Under the pieces are notes generated by a model. The model searched no databases. It was not told where the DNA came from and saw only the letters and a list, made by a program, of their open reading frames with translations. From Rhodothermales bacterium (GTDB lineage: Bacteria; Bacteroidota; Rhodothermia; Rhodothermales; VXPQ01): a stretch of DNA of 6,454 nucleotides. The stretch covers positions 1 through 6,454 of the forward strand of contig JANQSQ010000617.1 of assembly GCA_028283985.1 (NCBI GenBank). The letters run 5' to 3'. Numbering within the stretch: position 1 is the stretch's first letter; each line of letters starts with the position of its first letter. Shown here in pieces: positions 1 to 5,349 of this stretch. The translations under genes and the position numbers were made by a program.

Positions 1-37
1 AGCGCCCTTCGGGAGGCAGAGAGGGGCACGCTGGCCG

Positions 38-84
38 CGTCATTCCTCATTATGTGGGGCCTGCCACATTGCTTCGTCATTCCT
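38..84. repeat. Direct repeat pair flanking a small inverted repeat
   Basis: CGTCATTCCT occurs at 38-47 and again at 75-84 in the same orientation. Between them lies an inverted repeat, ATGTGG (52-57) and CCACAT (64-69), with a 6-nt loop. The spacers are 4 nt on the left and 5 nt on the right, so the arrangement is close to symmetric. CGTCATTCC-type words are common in short intergenic repeats of many bacteria, so this may be a degenerate repeat element. A regulatory site is an alternative. A 6-bp hairpin with no following T run is unlikely to be a terminator. Confidence 0.5.
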
Positions 85-107
85 TGCCAGCGCACCCCTT
101 TCAGCCT

Positions 108-140
108 CTGAGCTTTGAGGACTTAATCAGAGTATCCTTA
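108..140 (+). repeat. 33-nt imperfect inverted repeat, left copy
   Basis: This 33-nt block matches the reverse complement of 2191-2223 at 27 of 33 positions without gaps. It begins with CTGAGC and ends with the perfect 15-nt core ATCAGAGTATCCTTA (126-140). Similarity stops abruptly on both sides. The core ends 19 nt before the DUF58 start codon, so it falls in the leader or promoter region. It could be a repeat-family member, a protein-binding site or part of a promoter; the sequence does not decide between these. Confidence 0.7.
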
Positions 141-159
141 CGCCTGCCCTATACGCCGC

Positions 160-1038
160 ATGATTCCGCGGGAACTGTTCAAAAAAATTCGGCGGATCGA
201 AATCCGCACAAAAGGGCTCGTCAATAATTTCTTCGGGGGCGAATACCACTCGGCCTTCAAGGGACTGGGTATCGAATTCTCCGAAGTGCGCCCGTATCAG
301 GTAGGCGACGACATCCGTTCGATCGACTGGAACGTTTCTGCGCGAACCGGAGAAACCTATGTGAAGGTGTTCGAGGAGGAACGCGAGCAAACGCTCATGC
401 TGGTAGTGGACGTATCCGGATCGGAGGATTTCGGATCGCAGGCGCAGTTCAAACGGGAGGGAGCGGCAGAGATCTGCGCGATCATCGGATTCAGCGCCAT
501 TTCCAATAACGACAAGGTGGGGCTCCTGCTGATCTCGGATCAGGTCGAACTCTTCGTGCCCCCGAAGAAAGGGCGCCGGCATGTATTGCGCTTGCTCCGG
601 GACCTGTTTGCCCACGAACCGGAATCCCGGAAAACCGATCTTGCAGCCGCCCTGGATTATCTGCCCCGCATGCTTAATCGCCGCTCCATCGTGCTCGTCA
701 TCAGCGATTTCATGGACGAGGGATTCGAGAAGGCATTGCGGGTGGTGGCCCGGCGTCACGATACCATCGGGGTGCGGCTCGAGGATCCCCGCGAACACAC
801 ATTGCCCCGCATGGGACTGGTCGAGTTGACCGATGCGGAAACCGGCGAAACGGTTATCGTGGACACGAACGACCGGCGGGTGCGTGAAACATTCGCCGCC
901 TCCGCCGAGGCGCGCCGGGCAGAACTCGACGACCTGTTCCGGCGCATCGGTATGGATCATGTGACCATCCGTATGGACGAAGGGTATGTGGAACCCCTGA
1001 TCCGGTTCTTCCGCCACCGAAACAGAGCGAGGGCATGA
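160..1038 (+). CDS. DUF58 family VWA-like protein of the Bat operon
   Basis: A 292-residue cytoplasmic DUF58 protein, usually encoded next to MoxR ATPases and the Bat proteins. Its biochemical role is not settled; MoxR/VWA systems are thought to help assemble or activate client proteins. The N-terminus is typical of the family: GEYHSAFKG at 27-35, then EVRPYQVGDDIRSIDWN at about 42-58 and YVKVFEEERE at 67-76. A VWA-like fold follows with a MIDAS-type DVSGS at 84-88, a KTD Thr at 159 and an SDF Asp at 183, so metal-site residues look complete. There is no signal peptide or hydrophobic segment, unlike longer membrane-anchored DUF58 proteins. The start is well fixed: it is the only ATG after the in-frame TAA at 124-126, and the N-terminus matches the family. 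No Shine-Dalgarno is evident. The stop overlaps the next start (ATGA), suggesting translational coupling. Confidence 0.95.
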   Translation: MIPRELFKKIRRIEIRTKGLVNNFFGGEYHSAFKGLGIEFSEVRPYQVGDDIRSIDWNVSARTGETYVKVFEEEREQTLMLVVDVSGSEDFGSQAQFKREGAAEICAIIGFSAISNNDKVGLLLISDQVELFVPPKKGRRHVLRLLRDLFAHEPESRKTDLAAALDYLPRMLNRRSIVLVISDFMDEGFEKALRVVARRHDTIGVRLEDPREHTLPRMGLVELTDAETGETVIVDTNDRRVRETFAASAEARRAELDDLFRRIGMDHVTIRMDEGYVEPLIRFFRHRNRARA

Positions 1039-2204
1039 TGCGGTGCATATCCGGAGCAGCTTCCCCGGTGTGGAGGACGTTCTTTTCCACGCGAACGGGC
1101 ACAGCCCCGTTACGAGGAATCGGGATGTGCTTGCTTTGGATGGTTTTTGTCCGGGTATCCTGGCCGGCTGCCGGACAGGATGCTTCTCCCGAGCACACCG
1201 CACGGGAAGTGCAACTGCATGTCCTGACGGACAGCGTAGCGATCGGCGAGCAATTCTTCCTTGCGGTGACTGCTCGATACGACACGGCCGAAACCGTCTC
1301 TTTTCCGCTCCCGGACAATGGAGAAGCACTCGCTTTCGGAGACGTGGAGGCGCTGGAAGCAGTAATGCATGAACGCCTGCTCCCGGATGGCATGAAAGTA
1401 GACAGCTCGGTCTACCTGGTAACCACGTTTGCGCTCGACACCGCCCGCGTCGCCCCGATCCCGGTCGCGTTTACAACAGGCGACGATGTGCTGATCGTCC
1501 GCACCGGTTCGACATGGATTCCCGTCCGCTCCTTCGTACCGGAGGATGCGGAAGACATCCGGGACCTTGCGCCGCTCGTAGCGTTTCCACGATCCGTATG
1601 GTGGATTGTGGCGGGTATCGTCCTGTTGTTGCTGCTGGCGGCAGGTATCGCCTGGTGGATTCGCCGGCGCCGAAACCGGGATGACGAAAACGAAACGGAG
1701 CGCATACCCCCGATTCCTCCCGACCGGGAAGCCTATGCCCGGCTGGACGCCCTTGAAAAAACGGACCTGTCGGATCGACGGAACATGCCGTTTTTCTACG
1801 ACGAATTATCGGGACTCCTCAGAACGTACGTTGCTCGACGTTTGCATGTGCAGGCGCTGGAAATGACCACCGGCGAAACGGTCGCCCGGCTCCGGGAACA
1901 GGATATGCCCGACAACCGGACGATCAGCCGGTTTCGGAATGTGCTGGTAGCCTGCGATTACGTGAAATTCGCCGATGCCCGGCCTCCTGCGAAGCAGGGT
2001 GCGGACCTGATCGCTACCTCCCGCGGTATTGTTGAATCGATGGAAATGCAGGCGTGCGCAGCGGAGGAAGCAGCGGCGGCGGAAATGGCGGAAACACATG
2101 ATGCGTCGTCCGGGCTGCCTGCACAGCCAATGCAACCGGATGCTCCGGAAACGGACACGCCGGATACCGAGCGGAGCGTCGCATCCCGACTAAGGATACT
2201 CTGA
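1035..2204 (+). CDS. DUF4381/BatD-like single-pass membrane protein of the Bat operon
   Basis: A 389-residue protein in the slot between DUF58 and BatA. Residues about 29-48 form a moderately hydrophobic export signal ending near PAAGQDA. Residues about 55-175 are a beta-rich domain resembling the short extracellular part of BatD-like proteins. One strong membrane helix lies at about 188-208, followed by the stop-transfer sequence RRRRNR. The cytoplasmic part (about 230-335) has the DUF4381-like pattern FFYDELSGLLRTYVARRL, ALEMTTGETVARL and CDYVKFADARP. A low-complexity Ala/Glu/Pro/Thr tail (336-389) follows. Its exact function is unknown; the context suggests it links periplasmic Bat parts to cytoplasmic DUF58/MoxR. 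The 1035 start overlaps the DUF58 stop, and a second ATG sits at 1038. An alternative ATG at 1125, 6 nt after GAGGA (1114-1118), would give a shorter n-region. The stop lies inside the right copy of the 33-nt inverted repeat. Confidence 0.85.
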   Translation: MMRCISGAASPVWRTFFSTRTGTAPLRGIGMCLLWMVFVRVSWPAAGQDASPEHTAREVQLHVLTDSVAIGEQFFLAVTARYDTAETVSFPLPDNGEALAFGDVEALEAVMHERLLPDGMKVDSSVYLVTTFALDTARVAPIPVAFTTGDDVLIVRTGSTWIPVRSFVPEDAEDIRDLAPLVAFPRSVWWIVAGIVLLLLLAAGIAWWIRRRRNRDDENETERIPPIPPDREAYARLDALEKTDLSDRRNMPFFYDELSGLLRTYVARRLHVQALEMTTGETVARLREQDMPDNRTISRFRNVLVACDYVKFADARPPAKQGADLIATSRGIVESMEMQACAAEEAAAAEMAETHDASSGLPAQPMQPDAPETDTPDTERSVASRLRIL

Positions 2205-2223
2205 TCAAAACCACTACGCTCAG
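2191..2223 (-). repeat. 33-nt imperfect inverted repeat, right copy
   Basis: This is the inverted partner of 108-140. The 15-nt core (2191-2205) is an exact reverse complement of 126-140, and the remaining 18 nt match at 12 positions. The core includes the final codons and the TGA (2202-2204) of the DUF4381-like gene; the rest lies in the intergenic gap. The two copies face each other across about 2.05 kb containing only the first two genes. Confidence 0.7.
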
Positions 2224-2381
2224 CACTTCGCGTTCGCGCGTAAAAGACATCATGATTCCATCGTATTTACCCATACGCCGCACCCGCGGCATGACCTCTT
2301 CGAACGCAACAATTTGCCGGAAAAAAGGTACAGAAACAGCCCGTAACAGCGATCCGCGTTTCACGATTTCTCCAGGATGAT
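2205..2381. other. 177-nt intergenic gap inside the Bat operon
   Basis: This is the only sizeable gap in the operon; other junctions are overlaps or 5-18 nt. I see no strong terminator. GCCGC (2277-2281) and GCGGC (2286-2290) could form a 5-bp hairpin, but no T run follows. No well-spaced promoter pair is visible; TATTTA at 2264-2269 is a weak -10 candidate without a -35. A short + frame starting at ATG 2252 runs to TGA 2378-2380 (42 residues). It is Ser/Thr/Arg-rich with no recognisable motif, so I do not call it a gene. One antisense frame is open across the whole gap. An AGGA at 2374-2377, 4 nt before the batA ATG, is a plausible ribosome binding site. Confidence 0.6.
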
Positions 2382-3368
2382 ATGCAGTTCGCGCAAACTG
2401 AGTGGTTCTGGCTCTTTGCGCTCGTTCCCCTTGTAGCGGGATGGGCCTGGTGGCATGCATTCCGTACGCGCAAAGGCATGCGCTTCAGCGGCGTCGACCC
2501 GGTGCGCAGCACGCCCAAATCATTGTGGGTACGTTTGCGTGAATTGCCCGCCGTACTCCGGATCGGCGCGATATCGCTCGGCATTCTTGCCCTTGCCCGT
2601 CCGCAGGAACGGGACACAATCCTCGAACGCTATGCGGAGGGCGTGGATATCGTGCTTGTACTCGACACATCCACATCCATGCGGGCCGAGGATTTTTCCC
2701 CGAACCGTTTCGAGGCAGCCCGTGATGTCGCAGCGGAGTTCATCGAATCACGCACATCGGACCGTGTAGGCCTCGTTGTGTTCGCGGCGAAAGCCTACAC
2801 CCAAACGCCGCTGTCGCTCGATTACAACTTCCTGCTGCGCATGCTCGACGAAGTGGAGGTAGGCGCGATCGAAGACGGCACCGCCATCGGTACGGCCATC
2901 GCCATGGGCGTAAATCGCCTCAAGGACAGCGCCGCCGAAAGCAAGGTGCTTATCCTGCTCACGGACGGGCAAAACAACCGGGGCGAGATCGATCCCGTAA
3001 CCGCCTCGGAAGTGGCGCAAGCGATGGATGTGCGTATTTACTCGATCGGCGTGGGCACGCATGGGGAAGCTCCGTTCCCCTTCGACGACCCGTTCGGGGG
3101 TCTGCGGCGGCAGATGATTCCTGTCCTGATCGACGAAGACATGCTCTCGTCCGTAGCGGAAAAAACGGGCGGGCGCTATTTCCGCGCCACGAACAAGCAA
3201 GCGCTCCAAAACATCTACGCGGAAATCGGCGAACTCGAAAAAACGGAAATAGAGGAGCGCTTCTACACGGACTACACGGAGCGCTACGCCTTATTTCTGT
3301 GGCCTGCCTTCGGTCTGTTGCTGCTCGAACTCCTGCTCTCCGGCACGCGTCTGCGGCGCGCGCCCTGA
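2382..3368 (+). CDS. batA: BatA: membrane-anchored von Willebrand factor A protein
   Basis: A 328-residue aerotolerance-operon protein of the usual BatA length. It has membrane helices at about 8-24, 58-73 and 302-319, with the VWA domain at about 87-285. The MIDAS is complete: DTSTS at 95-99, Thr167 in EDGTAIGTAI, and Asp195 in LLTDG. Family-typical words include RAEDFSPNRF (101-110) and DRVGLVVFAAKAYTQTPLSLDY (127-148). The loop between helices 1 and 2 and the C-terminal tail (RLRRAP) are basic. By the positive-inside rule these are cytoplasmic, which puts the VWA domain in the periplasm. VWA/MIDAS domains bind protein partners through a divalent metal; which partner is not known here. The ATG is preceded by AGGA at a 4-nt spacing, and the protein starts as BatA proteins do. 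batB begins 5 nt after the stop. Confidence 0.96.
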   Translation: MQFAQTEWFWLFALVPLVAGWAWWHAFRTRKGMRFSGVDPVRSTPKSLWVRLRELPAVLRIGAISLGILALARPQERDTILERYAEGVDIVLVLDTSTSMRAEDFSPNRFEAARDVAAEFIESRTSDRVGLVVFAAKAYTQTPLSLDYNFLLRMLDEVEVGAIEDGTAIGTAIAMGVNRLKDSAAESKVLILLTDGQNNRGEIDPVTASEVAQAMDVRIYSIGVGTHGEAPFPFDDPFGGLRRQMIPVLIDEDMLSSVAEKTGGRYFRATNKQALQNIYAEIGELEKTEIEERFYTDYTERYALFLWPAFGLLLLELLLSGTRLRRAP

Positions 3369-3373
3369 CCTGT

Positions 3374-4411
3374 ATGGACTGGCTGCATCCCGCATATCTC
3401 TGGACTGTGGCGGCAGGCCCTGCACTGGCCGCAGTCCTTTTCCTGTGGACGGCACAGAAACGCCGCGAGGCGATGCGGCGGTTCGGTCTCCGGGATACCG
3501 TGGCGCGCCTCACGCCGGAAACCAGCGCACGGCGTCGGCGATGGAAAGCAACTATCGTAACATGCGCCATCGCCCTTGTTGCGCTTGCGCTGGCCGGACC
3601 GCGCTTCGGTACGCAACTCCGCGATGTGAAGCGTGAAGGAGTCGATCTGGTGATCGCCCTCGATGTGTCCGCTTCCATGCTGGCCGAAGACGTTGCCCCG
3701 AATCGCCTGGATCGCGCCAAAAACGAAATCCGGAAATTGCTGGACGAGCTGCGCGGCGACCGGATCGGTCTGGTTATTTTCGCGGGAGACGCCTTCCTGC
3801 AATGCCCGCTCACGACAGACTATTCCGCAGTGCGTCTCTTCCTCGATGTAGCCGGGCCGGAAGCCATCGCAGTGCCGGGGACCGACTTCGGAGCTGCCCT
3901 GGATATGGCGGTACAGGCCTTCGATATACCGGCTGCATCTCCGGATGACGAACGCAGCCGTGCGCTGCTCTTCGTATCGGATGGAGAAAACCACGTAGCG
4001 GAGATTGAAGAACTGGCGGACCTGGCTCGCGACGAAAACATCGTCATGTATGCGGCAGGCGTGGGCGAAACGGGTGGAAGCCCGATCCCCATCTACCAGA
4101 ACGGGCGGCGAACCGGGTTCAGGGAAAATGCGGACGGGGATATCGTAAGCACCCGCCTCGAAGAAAACGGCCTGCGTCAACTGTCCGACGGCGGTGCGTA
4201 TTTCCGCATTGCCCGCACCTCCAGTTCCCTCTCCAAAATAACGGAGGCGTTGGAACGTTTGCAAAAAAGTGAATTTGCCCAGGAAGAATTCGAGGAATAC
4301 GAAGAAAAATTTCAATGGCCGCTGGCGCTTGCCCTGTTGCTGTTGCTGATCGAACGATCCATTCCGGACCGGCGTACAAACCGCACCGCGGATCGCCCCG
4401 GGTCCGCTTGA
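3374..4411 (+). CDS. batB: BatB: membrane-anchored von Willebrand factor A protein
   Basis: A 345-residue paralogue of BatA. Membrane helices lie at about 8-25, 58-74 and 313-326, with a VWA domain at about 88-290. The MIDAS residues are Asp97, Ser99 and Ser101 in DVSASM, Thr170 in PGTDFGAAL and Asp203 in VSDGE. The BatB-typical stretch SPIPIYQNGRRTGFRE, then GDIVSTRLEE and GGAYFRI, is present at about 236-279. The helix 1-2 loop (QKRREAMRRFGLR, SARRRRWK) and the C-terminal tail are strongly basic, so the VWA domain is predicted to be periplasmic, as in BatA. I chose the ATG 5 nt after the batA stop. A GTG at 3299 in the same frame would add 25 residues inside batA, but those residues look like out-of-frame coding and displace the normal MDWLHPAYLW start. 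It probably acts with BatA in one membrane complex (inference from tandem position). Confidence 0.96.
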   Translation: MDWLHPAYLWTVAAGPALAAVLFLWTAQKRREAMRRFGLRDTVARLTPETSARRRRWKATIVTCAIALVALALAGPRFGTQLRDVKREGVDLVIALDVSASMLAEDVAPNRLDRAKNEIRKLLDELRGDRIGLVIFAGDAFLQCPLTTDYSAVRLFLDVAGPEAIAVPGTDFGAALDMAVQAFDIPAASPDDERSRALLFVSDGENHVAEIEELADLARDENIVMYAAGVGETGGSPIPIYQNGRRTGFRENADGDIVSTRLEENGLRQLSDGGAYFRIARTSSSLSKITEALERLQKSEFAQEEFEEYEEKFQWPLALALLLLLIERSIPDRRTNRTADRPGSA

Positions 4412-5331
4412 AAAGCATCCGTATCATGTCTGTTTTCGCTATCCTTCTTTTGCTGCAATCCGCAGCTTCCCCTCCCGCCGCACAAAGTGCGCAAGACGGA
4501 GCATCCGGCACTGCCCTGCCTGCCGCGGAGCTTATGCAGGAGTCCGCAGCATCATCCGACGGGCTGTGGGCGCCAAGCGGCAAACGGGACGGACGGCGCG
4601 GTAATGACCTGTACCGTCAGGAAGCCTACGACGATGCCGCGGCTGCCTATGCCGGCGGTATCGCTATCCTTCCCGACGATGCCCAACCGCATCTGCGCTA
4701 TGGCCTGCGCAACAATCTTGGGGCGGCACTCCTCAAGTCGGGCAACGCCGAATCCGCTCTCCAGACTTTCGATCAGGCCATTGCGGAAGCCGGGGAAACC
4801 GGCGAAGAAATCAATCTGGCCCGATCGGCCTACAATGCCGGCAACGCCGCCTTTGCCGCACAAGACCTTGAGGGAGCACTGGCATACTACCGCCATAGCC
4901 TGCTCCGGAATCCGGATAATGCGGATGCCCGGTTCAACTACGAATTCGTGAAACGGCGCATCGAGGAGCAGGAACAACAGGAACAGCAAAACAACCGGCA
5001 ACAAGATCAGAATCAGGAGCAGGAACCACAGGAATCCGGCCACGAAAACAGCGACGACGGCCAGAACGAACCGCAACAGGACGAAAACGAGTCGCAACCC
5101 CAGCAAAACGGACAGAATGAGCCACAAGGCGAAAACGAACCGCAACAAAGCGAGTCCCCACAGGAGCAAGAGCAGGAACAGCAACCACAGAACAGACAAA
5201 CCGGAGAACAGCAACTGAGTCAGGCCCAGGCCGAGCGTATCCTCCAGGCCCTGGAACAGGAAGAAGGCAACCTGCTAAGGGAAATCCAGCGTACCGAAAG
5301 CCGCCCGCACCGGGTGGAAAAAGACTGGTAG
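4408..5331 (+). CDS. batC: BatC: secreted TPR protein with a Gln/Glu/Asn-rich tail
   Basis: A tetratricopeptide-repeat protein of the Bat operon, 307 residues from the TTG at 4408. TPR-like units lie at about 62-90 (GNDLYRQEAYDDAAAAY), 98-128 (NNLGAALLKSGNAESALQTF) and 138-172 (AYNAGNAAFAAQDLEGALAYY). A hydrophilic Gln/Glu/Asn tract (about 183-268) is followed by the conserved BatC end, AERILQALEQEEGNLL and EKDW. It is probably a periplasmic scaffold that binds BatA, BatB or BatD (inference). The start is uncertain. TTG 4408 overlaps the batB stop as TTGA and gives a normal signal peptide with Lys2 and Arg5 before a hydrophobic core (about 7-17). ATG 4426 would start at MSVFAILLLL with no basic residue. 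An ATG at 4315 inside batB would add an unlikely leader. Identity is firm; the first residues are not. Confidence 0.92.
   Translation: MKSIRIMSVFAILLLLQSAASPPAAQSAQDGASGTALPAAELMQESAASSDGLWAPSGKRDGRRGNDLYRQEAYDDAAAAYAGGIAILPDDAQPHLRYGLRNNLGAALLKSGNAESALQTFDQAIAEAGETGEEINLARSAYNAGNAAFAAQDLEGALAYYRHSLLRNPDNADARFNYEFVKRRIEEQEQQEQQNNRQQDQNQEQEPQESGHENSDDGQNEPQQDENESQPQQNGQNEPQGENEPQQSESPQEQEQEQQPQNRQTGEQQLSQAQAERILQALEQEEGNLLREIQRTESRPHRVEKDW
4954..5214 (+). repeat. Low-complexity Gln/Glu/Asn-coding tract inside batC
   Basis: About 85 codons dominated by Gln, Glu and Asn, with Asp, Ser and Pro interspersed. Short imperfect units recur, such as QNEPQ and NEPQQ, with DNA words such as GAACCGCAACA repeated. 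Such tracts are common between the TPR domain and the C-terminal EKDW in BatC proteins and are likely unstructured. Length may vary between related strains through slippage. Confidence 0.75.
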
Positions 5332-5349
5332 AAGAAGGCGGGACATGCG

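Larger units (their letters stand above)
1..159. other. Non-coding leader region upstream of the DUF58 gene
   Basis: I see no recognisable gene here. The + frame that leads into DUF58 has a stop at 109-111 and another TAA at 124-126. The other + frames give Ser/Pro/His-rich translations that resemble no family I know, and in particular nothing like the C-terminus of a MoxR ATPase, the usual neighbour. The stretch carries a small repeat module (38-84) and one copy of a 33-nt repeat (108-140). I found no convincing sigma-70 pair. The best -10-like strings are TATCCT at 133-138 and TATACG at 150-155, neither with a well-spaced -35. A Bacteroidota-type -7 element (TAnnTTTG) is matched only loosely by TATCCTTA at 133-140. 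The operon promoter could lie here but cannot be placed. Confidence 0.6.

Noticed and set aside
115..138. TTGAGG and TATCCT as a sigma-70 promoter for the operon
   Set aside because: The spacing is only 12 nt, too short for a normal promoter.
127..1329. 400-codon open frame on the minus strand opposite DUF58
   Set aside because: It lies opposite a gene with clear family motifs and codon structure. The translation shows no recognisable domain; long antisense frames are expected in GC-rich coding DNA.
151..2282. ATACGCCGCA at 151-160 and again at 2273-2282
   Set aside because: A 10-nt direct match is expected many times by chance in a window of this size.
2277..2290. GC-rich hairpin as a possible terminator after gene 2
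   Set aside because: Only a 5-bp stem, with no following T run, and the operon continues directly with batA.
2252..2380. Small + strand frame in the intergenic gap, 42 residues
   Set aside because: Ser/Thr/Arg-rich composition, no recognisable motif and no clear ribosome binding site; probably chance.
2014..2460. 148-codon minus-strand frame spanning the gap
   Set aside because: Most of it lies opposite gene 2 and batA. The part in the gap looks somewhat protein-like, but I recognise no family, so I kept it only as a finding to check.
3284..4315. 343-codon open frame on the minus strand opposite batB
   Set aside because: It is fully opposite BatB, whose VWA motifs and membrane helices are unmistakable; the antisense translation shows no family signature.
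4552..5214. 220-codon minus-strand frame very rich in Leu, resembling a membrane protein
   Set aside because: The Leu/Val richness is the reverse complement of the Gln/Glu/Asn codons of batC, not evidence of a membrane gene.
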